In this document: positions 27,055 through 36,263 of the stretch, piece after piece
How the letters are laid out: each line of letters opens with the position of its first letter
Numbering within the stretch: position 1 is the first letter of the stretch
Assembly: GCA_001770855.1 (NCBI GenBank)
Contig: MESE01000016.1
Coordinates: 81,532-145,531 of the forward strand
From: Burkholderiales bacterium RIFCSPLOWO2_02_FULL_57_36
GTDB taxonomy: Bacteria; Pseudomonadota; Gammaproteobacteria; Burkholderiales; Burkholderiaceae_D
DNA length: 64,000 nucleotides
Direction of reading: 5' to 3'
Position numbers and translations under genes: made by a program
The notes under the pieces: generated by a model
The model's input: the letters and a program-made list of their open reading frames with translations, nothing else
What the model was told of the DNA's origin: nothing
Databases searched by the model: none

Positions 27055-28071
27055 ATGAAACTTGCGACTCTTAAAGACAGTACCCGGGACGGACAACTTG
27101 CGGTCGTGTCACGCGATTTGAAGACGGCCGTGATTGCCGACGGCATTGCGCCGACGCTGCAGCGTGCGCTGGATGACTGGCATTTCATCGCGCCGCAACT
27201 CGCCGAACTTTACGACGAACTGAATGCGGGCAAGGCGCACCGTACCTTCGAGTTCGATACCAGGCGTTGCATGGCGCCGTTGCCGCGCGCATACCAGTGG
27301 GCGGACGGTTCTTCTTATGTCAATCATGTCGAACTGGTGCGCAAGGCGCGCAATGCCGAGATGCCGGAATCGTTCTGGCATGAGCCGCTGATGTATCAGG
27401 GAGGTTCGGACGATTTCATCGGCCCGACCGATGACATCGAACTCGGATCGGAAGAATGGGGCATCGATTTCGAAGGCGAAGTCGCTGTGATTACGGACGA
27501 TGTTCCGATGGGAATCCGAGCGGACAAGGCCGGATCGCATATCAAATTGCTGATGTTGGTCAACGACGTATCGCTGCGTAATCTGATTCCTCCGGAACTG
27601 GCGAAAGGTTTCGGTTTTCTGCAGTCCAAGACTGCGTCGAGTTTTTCGCCGGTTGCCGTGACGCCGGATGAATTGTTGAGCGCGTGGCAGGACGGCAAAG
27701 TCCACTTACCCTTGCGCACCACCTGGAACGGGGTGCAGGTCGGCCAGCCGAATGCCGGCGTCGACATGGTCTTCAGCTTTCCGCAACTGATCGCGCATCT
27801 GGCGAAAACACGCAATGTGCGTGCCGGTTCGATCATCGGGTCCGGCACGGTGTCCAACAAGGATACGAAAAAGGGATATACCTGCATCGCGGAAAAGCGC
27901 GCGCTGGAAATGATCACCGATGGCGAGCCGAAAACGCCATTCATGAAATTCGGCGACACGATCAAGTTTGAAATGTTCGATGCCGATGGAAAATCGATTT
28001 TCGGCGCGATCAATCAGCAGCTTGTTCAACATGGCGTCAAAAAAACCGTGCATCCTGATACTGAACTTTAG
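27055..28071 (+). CDS. Fumarylacetoacetate hydrolase family protein
   Basis: 338 aa from the ATG at 27055 (MKLATLKDSTRDGQLAVVSRD). The FAH fold is clear: WGIDFEGEVAVITDDVPMG with the metal-binding acidic residues, KAGSHIKLLMLVNDVSLRN, GSIIGSGTVSNKD with the conserved GSGT, and GDTIKFEMFD. Family members hydrolyse C-C bonds of 3-oxo acids such as fumarylacetoacetate in tyrosine breakdown. The following VOC gene starts 9 bp later, so a small aromatic-catabolic operon is likely. An in-frame extension back to 26851 has no family likeness. Confidence 0.88.
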   Translation: MKLATLKDSTRDGQLAVVSRDLKTAVIADGIAPTLQRALDDWHFIAPQLAELYDELNAGKAHRTFEFDTRRCMAPLPRAYQWADGSSYVNHVELVRKARNAEMPESFWHEPLMYQGGSDDFIGPTDDIELGSEEWGIDFEGEVAVITDDVPMGIRADKAGSHIKLLMLVNDVSLRNLIPPELAKGFGFLQSKTASSFSPVAVTPDELLSAWQDGKVHLPLRTTWNGVQVGQPNAGVDMVFSFPQLIAHLAKTRNVRAGSIIGSGTVSNKDTKKGYTCIAEKRALEMITDGEPKTPFMKFGDTIKFEMFDADGKSIFGAINQQLVQHGVKKTVHPDTEL

Positions 28072-28080
28072 GAGCTCATC

Positions 28081-28647
28081 ATGGATTCATTAGCCGATAT
28101 AGCAATCGGTCAGCCTGCAACGATCCCTGCGGCTGTGCCGATCAACGGACTGCATCATTTTGCCTATCGTTGCCGCGACGCGGAAGAGACGCGGCATTTT
28201 TATGAAGACATTCTCGGACTGCCCTTGTTTCATTACATCCGCGCCGACATCGTGCCATCGACCGGCGAGTATTGTCCGTACGTGCACATTTTTTTCCGGA
28301 TGACCGATGGCGGATGCCTTGCATTTTTTGATCTGGGCGACAATCAGGCATGTGCATCATCGCCGAATACACCGGCGTGGGTGAATCACATCGCATTGCG
28401 TGTCGATACGGTGGCGCAACTGGAATCGATGAAGGCGCGGATCGAGGCGCATGGCATTGAAGTCCTTGGCGTCACCGATCATCGTGTATTCAAATCGATT
28501 TATTTCTTCGATCCGAACGGCATCCGGCTTGAACTGTGTGCGCAACTGGCGTCCGAGTCGCAAATGGCGAGCGAGCAGCACGGTATCCATGAAAAAATTG
28601 CGGCATGGTCCAAAGAGAAGGCAGAGCGGCTGGCGCAGACACGCTAG
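28081..28647 (+). CDS. VOC (glyoxalase/extradiol dioxygenase fold) family protein
   Basis: 188 aa. Two beta-alpha-beta-beta-beta modules: GLHHFAYRCRDAEETRHFYEDILGLPLFH (metal His near residue 25) and WVNHIALRVDTVAQLESMKARIEAHG, ending SIYFFDPNGIRLEL with the metal Glu. Might be a dioxygenase, isomerase or lactoylglutathione lyase-like enzyme. Co-directional with and 9 bp after the FAH gene, suggesting a step in the same ring-cleavage route. The sequence alone does not show the reaction. A GC-rich dyad (GGGCCGTCCGGCC) directly after its stop could be a weak terminator. Confidence 0.8.
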   Translation: MDSLADIAIGQPATIPAAVPINGLHHFAYRCRDAEETRHFYEDILGLPLFHYIRADIVPSTGEYCPYVHIFFRMTDGGCLAFFDLGDNQACASSPNTPAWVNHIALRVDTVAQLESMKARIEAHGIEVLGVTDHRVFKSIYFFDPNGIRLELCAQLASESQMASEQHGIHEKIAAWSKEKAERLAQTR

Positions 28648-28689
28648 CGGGCCGTCCGGCCGGGCTGCGCATTAATGTTAGATACTCAA

Positions 28690-28735
28690 GGCGAGGACGA
28701 CCTCGCCACACCACCACAAAGCAGGGACGACCCTG
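28690..28735 (+). ncRNA. Guanidine-II riboswitch (mini-ykkC)
   Basis: Two adjacent hairpins with identical ACGA loops: GGCGAGG-ACGA-CCTCGCC (28690-28707) and CAGGG-ACGA-CCCTG (28722-28735), joined by a 14-nt CA-rich linker. Twin stem-loops with ACGR tetraloops are the defining structure of the guanidine-II class, in which the loops dock and bind guanidinium. It ends 21 nt before the ATG of a SugE/Gdx exporter, the classic target. Expression should be turned on by guanidine, probably at translation. Confidence 0.92.
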
Positions 28736-28756
28736 ACATTTTAAGAAAACAAAAAA

Positions 28757-29071
28757 ATGACATGGTTCGTTCTTTTCGTCGCAGGCCTCTTCGAGATCGC
28801 CTGGGCAATCGGCTTGAAATACACCGAAGGATTCACCAGGTTGTGGCCGACGGTAGCCACAGTCGCAGCCATGGCGGTCAGCCTGGGATTGCTTGGGATT
28901 GCGATGCGCACAATTCCGGTCGGCACCGCGTATGCGGTATGGACCGGGATCGGTACCGTAGGCACGGTCATTCTCGGGATATTCCTGTTCGGCGAATCCG
29001 CAACCGGTTTGCGCCTGCTGTGCGTCGCACTGATTCTGGCGGGAATTCTTGGATTGAAGCTGGTCGATTGA
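28757..29071 (+). CDS. sugE: SugE/Gdx guanidinium exporter (SMR family)
   Basis: 104 aa, four TM helices. SugE-type [35 protein letters not shown] with the essential Glu13 in TM1, and [20 protein letters not shown]. Gdx proteins export guanidinium in exchange for protons; the guanidine-II riboswitch directly upstream agrees. The stretch before the ATG (AAAACAAAAAA) has no ribosome binding site of its own, fitting riboswitch-dependent translation. Confidence 0.93.
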   Translation: MTWFVLFVAGLFEIAWAIGLKYTEGFTRLWPTVATVAAMAVSLGLLGIAMRTIPVGTAYAVWTGIGTVGTVILGIFLFGESATGLRLLCVALILAGILGLKLVD

Positions 29072-29104
29072 CGGCTTGCGATAGTCCGCGGTCGGAGGCT
29101 GCCG

Positions 29105-29956
29105 TCAGCCAATGCCGGAAATTAGTCTGATACTCGCTTCAAACAAAGCATGCTCCGGCATTGCGAAGGCGTCGCAGATTGTCAGATGATTTTTATCCGG
29201 CAAGGCAATGTCGGCGACATGAACTGCCTTCCATTGTTCGGTAATCAGCGCGGTCTGCCGCCGGAACTCGTCAGACTCAAGTCCGCCAACTGCGGTAATG
29301 AACGGCGTGTCATGCGCTTGCGGCATGAATGCAGGCGAGAGCGGGCCGATATCCGCCGGCCCCAGCTTCAGGTCGACGTTGACGAAATCCGCATGGCGCA
29401 CCGGCGCAAGATCGTATAAACCGGACATCAATATTCCTGCCTTGACCAGATCGGTCGGCAGGTCGGGCCCGAAATCAGCCCACCGCGCCGCCATCATCAT
29501 TGCCGCAAGATGAGCGCCCGCCGAATGACCCGCGATGACGATTCTGTTCCGATCGAAATCATAGTGCTCGGCATTGCGATACAGCCACGCCAGCGCGCGC
29601 AATTGTTGCCGCGTGATTTCCTGAAGCGATGCGTGCGGGGCCAGCGTGTAATTGGTCAGCGCAACGTTGAATCCGGCATGTTTGTAGCCTGGTGCCACGA
29701 ATGAAAAATCCGCTTTGTCCAGCGATCGCCACCATCCGCCGTGAATGAAGATCAGGAGCGGTGCTCCGCTTCGGCTGGCGGGAAAAAAATCGAGGCGCTC
29801 GCCTGCCGATTCGCCATAGGCGAGGCCGAGCAAGCCGGCGTTGGTGCGGCGGACATGAGCCGAATCTTTTTGCCAGCGTGTGAATATTTGCGGATGATCG
29901 GGAATTGCGGCGCGCGCATTGTATTGCCGGCTATAGTATTCGGATTGATTTTTCAT
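29105..29956 (-). CDS. Alpha/beta hydrolase, arylformamidase/carboxylesterase-like
   Basis: 283 aa from the ATG at 29956 (MKNQSEYYSRQYNARAAIPDH). The HSL-like oxyanion motif LLIFIHGGWWRSLDK, nucleophile elbow VIAGHSAGAHLAAM, late Asp and His in LPDKNHLTICD. Looks like kynurenine formamidase/esterase family members of 260-290 aa. Stands alone, convergent with sugE and divergent from cobT. Substrate not determined. An upstream extension to 30121 lacks the family pattern. Confidence 0.85.
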   Translation of the reverse strand: MKNQSEYYSRQYNARAAIPDHPQIFTRWQKDSAHVRRTNAGLLGLAYGESAGERLDFFPASRSGAPLLIFIHGGWWRSLDKADFSFVAPGYKHAGFNVALTNYTLAPHASLQEITRQQLRALAWLYRNAEHYDFDRNRIVIAGHSAGAHLAAMMMAARWADFGPDLPTDLVKAGILMSGLYDLAPVRHADFVNVDLKLGPADIGPLSPAFMPQAHDTPFITAVGGLESDEFRRQTALITEQWKAVHVADIALPDKNHLTICDAFAMPEHALFEASIRLISGIG

Positions 29957-30162
29957 GAAGATCGGTGGCAACGCATTCAATTGATACACGAAGAAGGCAT
30001 CCGGAAATGATAGCTTAGTTTGACGCAATGCAGTCAGGCACATACACTGCAGCTGTTTTTGGACTGCGCGTGTTGTGGACAGCGATTCTGCGCATTTGAA
30101 TTTCAAATTGACGTCAATCATTCATCGCAAGGACCATGCGTCCAATACGGCGCAGCCAGCTT

Positions 30163-31197
30163 ATGCAAATCCCGGATATTCATTCGACATACGACTCCGT
30201 ATTATCAGCAGCGCTTGATGCGGCGATCAACAACAAGACCAAGCCGCTCGGCAGCCTTGGGATGCTGGAATCGATTGCCAGGCAAATTGGCCTGATTCAG
30301 AAAACCACGCAACCGCAGTTGCTCGCGCCGGCCATCATCGTATTTGCAGGCGATCACGGGATCGTTGCGGAAAATGTGTCGGCCTATCCGCAAAGCGTCA
30401 CTTGGCAAATGGTGGAAAATTTTCTCGCGCAAGGCGCTGCGATCAACGTTTTTGCGCGACAGAACAATTGTGCGTTGCTCATCGTCGATGCCGGCGTCAA
30501 TCATGACTTCGGACCGCGCGCCGGCTTGATCGACAGGAAGATCGGCCCCGGCACATGCAATTTTGCGCAACAACCTGCAATGAGCAAAGCGCAGTGCGAA
30601 CTGGCGATGCAGCATGGCGCGGACTTGGTGTCGTCGCTTGAAGGCAACGTGATCGGCTTCGGTGAAATGGGTATCGGCAATACGACGGCCGCGGCGGCAA
30701 TCATGCATAAATTGACAGGAATCCCGCTTGCCAAATGCGTTGGCGCGGGCGCCGGAGTGGCCGCATCCGGCATCCTGCACAAGCAGAAAGTGATCCGGGA
30801 TGCAGTCGGCCGTCATGCGGGGGTAGCCGAGCCGCTGGACGTCCTCACGACCTTCGGCGGATTCGAAATCGCGATGATTGCCGGCGCAATGCTGGCCGCC
30901 GCCGAACGCAGGATGGTGGTGCTGATCGATGGCTTTATCGTGACCAGTGCATTGCTGGTCGCGGCCAGACTGCAGCCGTCGATACTCGACTACTGTCTGT
31001 TTGCGCATTGTTCGGATGAACACGGTCATGCCCAAATGCTGGAGTATCTCGGCGCGAAACCGTTGCTGCAGCTGGGCTTGCGGCTGGGTGAGGGCACCGG
31101 CTGTGCGCTGGCGCTGCCGCTGGCGCATGCCGCCGTGAATTTCATGCGCGACATGGCGACCTTCGAATCCGCGTCAGTCAGCGAAAAGCTGGAATAG
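30163..31197 (+). CDS. cobT: Nicotinate-nucleotide-dimethylbenzimidazole phosphoribosyltransferase
   Basis: 344 aa from the ATG at 30163 (MQIPDIHSTYDS); an ATG at 30136 adds nine residues and has a slightly better but too close AAGGA, so the start is open. CobT landmarks: NNKTKPLGSLGMLESIARQI, IVFAGDHGIVAENVSAYPQSVTWQMVENFL, GEMGIGNTTAAAA, and the catalytic Glu region near the end (LGLRLGEGTGCALALPL). Activates DMB to alpha-ribazole phosphate for the lower ligand of B12. cobS follows in 2 bp. Confidence 0.95.
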   Translation: MQIPDIHSTYDSVLSAALDAAINNKTKPLGSLGMLESIARQIGLIQKTTQPQLLAPAIIVFAGDHGIVAENVSAYPQSVTWQMVENFLAQGAAINVFARQNNCALLIVDAGVNHDFGPRAGLIDRKIGPGTCNFAQQPAMSKAQCELAMQHGADLVSSLEGNVIGFGEMGIGNTTAAAAIMHKLTGIPLAKCVGAGAGVAASGILHKQKVIRDAVGRHAGVAEPLDVLTTFGGFEIAMIAGAMLAAAERRMVVLIDGFIVTSALLVAARLQPSILDYCLFAHCSDEHGHAQMLEYLGAKPLLQLGLRLGEGTGCALALPLAHAAVNFMRDMATFESASVSEKLE

Positions 31198-31211
31198 GCT
31201 TGCGCCGCGCC

Positions 31212-32024
31212 ATGTTGCCTGAACCCGCTTCGCGCCACCGTTTTGCCGATAGATGCGTCCACCAGCTTCGGCTGTTTTTCATCGCGCTGCAATTCTTCAC
31301 CCGGCTGCCGATTCCGCGCTGGGTCGGGTTTGCGCCTGACTGGCTGCAACATGCATCGCGCTACTTTCCTGCGGTCGGGATCGTGGTCGGCGCGGTCACG
31401 GCAGGCGTGTATGCCTGTTCGCTGTATTTTTGGCCGCAATCGATCGCGGTACTGTTGTCGACTGCTGCCGGCATCTACCTGACCGGTGCTTTGCATGAAG
31501 ATGGATTTGCCGATACCTGCGATGGCTTCGGTGGCGGCTTTACGCCGGACCGGGTGCTTGAGATCATGAAGGATTCGCGCATCGGCGCCTACGGTGCAAT
31601 CGGCATCGGACTTTTGATCGCAGTGAAATGCGCGGTGCTGATCAGCATGCCCGCATGGTCGGTGGCGGCGGCGCTGATGCTGGCGCATCCGTTGTCACGG
31701 CTGGCCTCGGCTGCGCTGATCTGGCGCCTGTCCTACGTCAAAGCGGCCGGCAAGGCCAAGCCGCTGGCGCAGCATATGTCGACGATGGAATTTTGCATTG
31801 CCGCGGCCACGGTATTGTTGCCGCTGCTGGTACTGAGGTTTGCCGGCTGGCTATCCTGGCCCGGCATCGCCGTCGGGGCAATCGCGGCGGCAATGGCCGC
31901 GTTATGGCTGGCCCGGTTTTTCATCCGGCGCATCGGCGGCTATACCGGTGACTGCCTGGGCGCGGTGCAGCAGGTTTCCGAAGTGGCGTTTTATCTTGGT
32001 CTGCTGGCCGTGCTGACATCCTGA
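31212..32024 (+). CDS. cobS: Adenosylcobinamide-GDP ribazoletransferase (cobalamin synthase)
   Basis: 270 aa from the ATG at 31212; a TTG at 31200 would start 2 bp after cobT and is possible. Polytopic membrane protein with FFIALQFFTRLPIPRW, the acidic motif LHEDGFADTCDGFGGGFTPDRVLEIMKDSRIGAYGA that binds Mg and substrate, and GGYTGDCLGAVQQVSE. Joins adenosylcobinamide-GDP with alpha-ribazole(-P) at the membrane. Between cobT and cobC, same strand. Confidence 0.95.
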   Translation: MLPEPASRHRFADRCVHQLRLFFIALQFFTRLPIPRWVGFAPDWLQHASRYFPAVGIVVGAVTAGVYACSLYFWPQSIAVLLSTAAGIYLTGALHEDGFADTCDGFGGGFTPDRVLEIMKDSRIGAYGAIGIGLLIAVKCAVLISMPAWSVAAALMLAHPLSRLASAALIWRLSYVKAAGKAKPLAQHMSTMEFCIAAATVLLPLLVLRFAGWLSWPGIAVGAIAAAMAALWLARFFIRRIGGYTGDCLGAVQQVSEVAFYLGLLAVLTS

Positions 32025-32043
32025 ACCCGATCGGGCATCGACC

Positions 32044-32598
32044 ATGCGGCTCTACCTTGTACGCCATCCCCAGCCGCTGATTGCACCCGGCATCTGCTAC
32101 GGACGAACCGACGTGGCGGTCTCGCCGCAGGAGCGGGCGCTTGCATTGCACGCGCTGACAACGACCCTGCCCAAAAGCATTCCCGTCTATTCCAGCCCCT
32201 TGTTACGTTGCAGCGAGCTGGCGGCCGATCTGGCCGTCGCGCTGGACTGCGCACCGCCGATCCTGGATCCACGCGTTGCGGAAATGGATTTCGGTACATG
32301 GGAAATGCGCGGATGGGACGACATTCCCAGACCGGACATCGATGCATGGACCGCCGACCTGGCCGGCTATCGTCCGGGCGGCGGCGAAAATGTACTGGAA
32401 GTCACACGCCGGGTGCGCGCATTCCATGACGACCTGCTGCGCTCGGGCCCCGCCTGCGCAATCGCGGTTTGCCATGCCGGGACAATCCGTCTGCTGCTGG
32501 CCTGCCAGCGCGGGTTGCCGCTGGTCGACACAGCATTGTGCGCAGCGCGCGCGCCGCACAAGATCGCCTATGGCGAAGTGCTGGTGCTGGATTGTTGA
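32044..32598 (+). CDS. cobC: Alpha-ribazole phosphatase, histidine phosphatase family
   Basis: 184 aa. Phosphoglycerate-mutase-like: LYLVRHPQPLIAPGICYGRTDV (catalytic His in VRHPQ), YSSPLLRCSELA, EMDFGTWEMRGWDDI, and the second His in AVCHAGTIR. Removes the 5'-phosphate from alpha-ribazole phosphate or from adenosylcobalamin phosphate. Last gene before the cobalamin riboswitch, 19 bp after cobS. It could act on other phosphates, but the context is decisive. Confidence 0.9.
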   Translation: MRLYLVRHPQPLIAPGICYGRTDVAVSPQERALALHALTTTLPKSIPVYSSPLLRCSELAADLAVALDCAPPILDPRVAEMDFGTWEMRGWDDIPRPDIDAWTADLAGYRPGGGENVLEVTRRVRAFHDDLLRSGPACAIAVCHAGTIRLLLACQRGLPLVDTALCAARAPHKIAYGEVLVLDC

Positions 32599-32632
32599 GC
32601 GGTTGATTTGTACCGGGTTTTGAAACGCATGG

Positions 32633-32661
32633 TTGCCGGTAACCGGCGCCGGGCTTACAAT
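32633..32661 (+). promoter_or_regulatory. Promoter of the btuB riboswitch transcript
   Basis: TTGCCG (32633-32638) and TACAAT (32656-32661) with a 17-bp spacer, placed about 10 bp before the start of the cobalamin riboswitch. A sigma-70 type promoter in the right place, judged by eye. Confidence 0.5.
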
Positions 32662-32671
32662 AGCGCTGTTT

Positions 32672-32870
32672 TGGTGCTCGCAGACATGTCCATGTCCGCA
32701 GTTAAACGGGAAACACGGCGCTCAAGTAAATGAAATATGAGCCAACGTGTGCTGCCCCCGCAACGGTAAAACAAGCGTCATTTCGATGACTTGCCGTCTC
32801 TCAATACCACTGTGCTGCCTGCATGGGAAGGTGAGACGGTATGACTTGTCAGCCCGGATACCGGCCAGAT
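32672..32870 (+). ncRNA. Cobalamin riboswitch upstream of btuB
   Basis: Has the conserved blocks in order: GGTGCTC start, AACGGGAAACACGG, the B12-box region GTGCTGCCCCCGCAACGGTAA, TACCACTGTGCTG and CATGGGAAGGTGAGACGG, closing with AGCCCGGATACCGGCC. The distance from its end to the btuB ATG is about 175 nt, which leaves room for an expression platform. In the class, adenosylcobalamin binding shuts off downstream expression. It likely governs btuB through bluB, which all run the same way with small gaps. Confidence 0.93.
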
Positions 32871-33044
32871 CAGGTGGAAGTGTTGCGGACGGGGATTTTC
32901 GCGCCATGAAAGGACCGGCCGATATTCGTTGAATATTCGTTGAATGCGCGTCGCCTCTCAGGTCGCTGATCTACGCTCCAATCATTTCTGTTCAATCCAG
33001 CCTGCGGGGAAGCGGGCCGGTTGTTTATTTCCAGAAAACCTATC

Positions 33045-34910
33045 ATGACCTTTACTGTATCGCGGCACGTCACCCTGACGATCAAGCCGTTGGCCCTGGC
33101 TATTGCCATCGCCGCTGCCTTTCCCTCCCTTACCTTTGCACAAACCGGCCAGGACACGATGCTGGCGCCGGTCGTGGTGACTGCCACGCGCTCCGCTCAG
33201 GCTGCACGCGACATCATTACCGACAATATCGTTATTACGTCGGAAGAAATTGCGCAGTCCGGCTTTGCTTCCCTGCCCGATTTGCTGCAACGCAAGCGCG
33301 GAATTGAAATCTCGCGTAACGGCGGTCCGGGCACCAATGCATCGGTGTTTATCCGCGGCACGAACAACAATCAAAGCATCGTGCTGATCGATGGCGTGCG
33401 CATCGGTTCATCCACCTCGGGCGGCGCTACCTGGCAAACAATTCCCCTGTCGCAAATCGATCATATCGAAATCGTCTACGGGCCGATGAGCACCATGTAT
33501 GGCGCAGATGCAGTGGGCGGCGTGATACAGATTTTCACCAAGGCCGGCGATGGCGCTCCGCGTGTCACCGCATCTGCCGGCGCCGGCAGCTACGATACGC
33601 GGTCGCTGGAGGCGGGCGTGTCCGGCGCGACTGGCGGCGAGCACCGGTTCAGTTATGCAATCGGCGCCGCACACGAAAAGTCGGAAGGTTTTTCAGCGAC
33701 CAAGAGTGGGGCGTTCGGATTCAATCCGGACCAGGACGGCTATCAAAGAGACAGCGCAAGCGGACGCTTTACTTTGGACGTCGCAAAAGGGCATGAACTC
33801 GGTTTGACCTTTCTGAGCAGCCGGCTCGATTCGCAGTTCGACAACGGTTCCTCCGCTTTTGACGCACGAAACATTATCCGGCTCGGGAGTTACGCGCTGC
33901 ATTCAAAAAACCGCTTGCTGCCGAACTGGACCAGCCGGGTGCAATTGGCGCGCTCGATCGATAAGGCGGAGTCGTTAACGAGTACCGGGACCGGCATTTT
34001 CGATACCACGCAAAACCATCTGAACTGGCAGAACGATTTGACGCTTGGCAGCGACGTGTTGCAACTGGTGCTTGAGCGGCGTGAAGAAAAAGCCGCGTCA
34101 ACCGTAGCGGAGGTGGCCCGTACGCGCGATACCAATTCGGCGGCGGCTTCCTATCTGCTCAAGCGCGGATCACATCTGGGCAACCTCGCCATACGCAACG
34201 ATCGCAGTTCGCAGTTCGGTTCCCATACCAGCGGAAGCATCGGTTACGGCTATCGCATCACGCAGGCGCTGCGCGCCAGCACCAGCGTCGGCACAAGCTT
34301 TCGCGCGCCGACCTTCAATGAACTGTATTTTCCGGGGTTTGGATCAACATTGGTTCAGCCCGAAGAAGGCAAGAACGCGGAAATCGGCTTGTACTACGAA
34401 GGTAAAAAAACACAGCTCAGCGCCGTCTATTATCGCAATCGCCTGACCAACCTGATTGTCAACGGGCCATGCCCGGCCAGCACAGGATTTTGCGCAAGCA
34501 ACGTCAACAAAGCATTGTTGACAGGCATCTCGCTAGGTGCGAGCACCAGGCTGGGCAGCTTTACCGCGCGCGGTTCGCTGGACATTCAGGAGCCGCGCGA
34601 CGAAACCACCGAAAAGATTCTGACCCGCCGCGCAAGGCAGCATGGCAGTGTGGCGCTTGAATATAACGCCGGCGCGGTCAGGAGCGGCATTGAAACGGTG
34701 TTTTCCGGCAAGAGATTCGAAAACACCGCCAACACCGTGCGGCTTGGCGGTTATGGCATCGTGAATCTTTATGGCAGCTATGACTTTGCGCGCAACTGGT
34801 CGGTGTTCGGACGCTGGAACAATGTGTTCGACAAAAACTACGAAGTGGCCAGGAATTACGCAACGCCGGGGTCCAACCTGTTCGTCGGGGTGAATTATGG
34901 TTTCAATTGA
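33045..34910 (+). CDS. btuB: TonB-dependent vitamin B12 receptor BtuB
   Basis: 621 aa from the ATG at 33045. Signal peptide about residues 1-34 (ending FPSLTFAQ). TonB-box-like LAPVVVTATRSA, plug domain GFASLPDLLQRKRGIEISRNGGPGTNASVFIRGTNN and VLIDGVRI, then a 22-strand barrel ending in an aromatic residue (GVNYGFN). Imports cobalamin across the outer membrane with TonB energy. The cobalamin riboswitch upstream and btuC/btuD/btuF downstream support the ligand. A TTG at 33021 is a poorer start. Confidence 0.93.
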   Translation: MTFTVSRHVTLTIKPLALAIAIAAAFPSLTFAQTGQDTMLAPVVVTATRSAQAARDIITDNIVITSEEIAQSGFASLPDLLQRKRGIEISRNGGPGTNASVFIRGTNNNQSIVLIDGVRIGSSTSGGATWQTIPLSQIDHIEIVYGPMSTMYGADAVGGVIQIFTKAGDGAPRVTASAGAGSYDTRSLEAGVSGATGGEHRFSYAIGAAHEKSEGFSATKSGAFGFNPDQDGYQRDSASGRFTLDVAKGHELGLTFLSSRLDSQFDNGSSAFDARNIIRLGSYALHSKNRLLPNWTSRVQLARSIDKAESLTSTGTGIFDTTQNHLNWQNDLTLGSDVLQLVLERREEKAASTVAEVARTRDTNSAAASYLLKRGSHLGNLAIRNDRSSQFGSHTSGSIGYGYRITQALRASTSVGTSFRAPTFNELYFPGFGSTLVQPEEGKNAEIGLYYEGKKTQLSAVYYRNRLTNLIVNGPCPASTGFCASNVNKALLTGISLGASTRLGSFTARGSLDIQEPRDETTEKILTRRARQHGSVALEYNAGAVRSGIETVFSGKRFENTANTVRLGGYGIVNLYGSYDFARNWSVFGRWNNVFDKNYEVARNYATPGSNLFVGVNYGFN

Positions 34911-35215
34911 TGTTCGGGGTCGTGTGCATGGGCTTTGTCATATAACGAAATGGCCTTGGCACATCACTACTTAGTTTTCAGGAAATAAATGGCAGCTGAG
35001 CATATTGAACCGTTCGACCCCCACCCTAGCCCTCCCCCTGCCCGGGGGAGGGGACCAAACTCCTTCCCCCTTGCAGGGAGGGTGGAGCAAGGAATTCGGA
35101 TCGCATGCGATCCGCTTGCGGAACGGATCGCGCTTGCAAGCGCGATCGCCTCGGTTGGGATGGGGGTAGTGCGTGTCAAACATCTACTAAATTTTCAATA
35201 GGTAATCGTTAAACC
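34911..35215. repeat. Intergenic region with dispersed palindromic repeats
   Basis: No gene. It contains a C-rich/G-rich hairpin unit (about 35019-35095; CCTCCCCC and GGGGGAGG arms, then TTCCCCCTTGCAGGGAGG). Next is the palindrome GGATCGCATGCGATCC (35098-35113) followed by GCTTGCG, and a 22-bp perfect palindrome GATCGCGC/TTGCAA/GCGCGATC at 35126-35147. A close relative of the 35098-35120 motif occurs at 45423-45444. These look like dispersed REP-type repeats common in intergenic DNA of betaproteobacteria. They lie between btuB and btuC and may act on the transcript. Confidence 0.7.
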
Positions 35216-36262
35216 ATGCAAACCACCGCACAGCCAACTTTCAGCACTGCCCATACACGAGGAGCATCGCGTGCATGGCTGGTGCTGGGCGCGCTGGCGC
35301 TACTCGCGCTTGCGAGCATCCTGCTTGCGTGCAGCGTCGGATCGGTCGCGCTGTCGGCGGCCGACCTGTTCGGTGCGATCAGCGAGGCGGTCCGCGGCGA
35401 TCATTCGACGCTTGCCGCGACCTTGCTTGAATTGCGCCTGAACCGCGCGCTATCGGGATTTGTTGTCGGCGCCATGCTGGCTCTGGCCGGCGTGCTGATG
35501 CAGGCGCTGCTGCGCAATCCGCTGGCCGATCCTTATGTGCTGGGCGTATCCGGTGGCGCGGCGGTCGGCGCGCTGGCGGCGATGCTTTTTTTCACTGCGG
35601 CCTGGGCTATCGACATGGCCGCCTTTGGCGGCGCGATCGCGGTCGCCTTGCTGCTGTTTCTGCTCGCGCATCGCGACCTGCGCAATGGCGCGGTCGAAGG
35701 CAATGCGCCTTTCCTTTTACTGACCGGCGTGATCGTCGCATCGGGTTGTGGTGCGCTGGTGACGCTGATGCTGTCGATCGCGCCGGACAATCGCTTGCGC
35801 GGCATGGTGTTCTGGCTGATCGGCGATTTGTCCGGCACGCAATTGCGCTGGCTGCCGTGGCTGGTGCTTGCCGGCGCATTAATATTCTCTACCCGCATCG
35901 CGCGCGCGATCAACATGGTTGCGCAGCATGCGGAAGCGGCGGCAACCCTGGGCGTGCGGGTCGGCCCCTTGCGCAAGGGTTTGTTCGTCTGCGCCGCGCT
36001 ATTGACCGCCGGCGCGGTGAGCAGCGCCGGCAGCATCGGATTCGTCGGGCTGATCGTGCCACACGCATGCCGTTTCGCGCTGGGGCCGGATCATCGGCTG
36101 CTGCTGCCTGCGGCCACGCTGGTCGGCGGCACTTTCCTGGTGCTGGCCGATACGCTGGCGCGCACGCTGATCGCGCCGCAACAGCTGCCGGTCGGCGTGA
36201 TCACCGCGCTGATCGGCGTGCCGGTATTCTTGCTGCAGCTGCATCACATGAGAAGACGGTGA
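35216..36262 (+). CDS. btuC: Cobalamin ABC transporter permease (FecCD/BtuC family)
   Basis: 348 aa, about ten TM helices. BtuC/FecCD signatures: LRLNRALSGFVVGAMLALAGVLMQALLRNPLADPYVLGVSGGAAVGAL, GSIGFVGLIVPHACRFALGPDHR, and RTLIAPQQLPVGVITALIGVPVFL. It forms the inner-membrane channel for corrinoid uptake with the ATPase that begins 1 bp later and the periplasmic BtuF further on. The ATPase contact EAA-like loop is intact. Confidence 0.93.
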   Translation: MQTTAQPTFSTAHTRGASRAWLVLGALALLALASILLACSVGSVALSAADLFGAISEAVRGDHSTLAATLLELRLNRALSGFVVGAMLALAGVLMQALLRNPLADPYVLGVSGGAAVGALAAMLFFTAAWAIDMAAFGGAIAVALLLFLLAHRDLRNGAVEGNAPFLLLTGVIVASGCGALVTLMLSIAPDNRLRGMVFWLIGDLSGTQLRWLPWLVLAGALIFSTRIARAINMVAQHAEAAATLGVRVGPLRKGLFVCAALLTAGAVSSAGSIGFVGLIVPHACRFALGPDHRLLLPAATLVGGTFLVLADTLARTLIAPQQLPVGVITALIGVPVFLLQLHHMRRR

Positions 36263-36263
36263 C

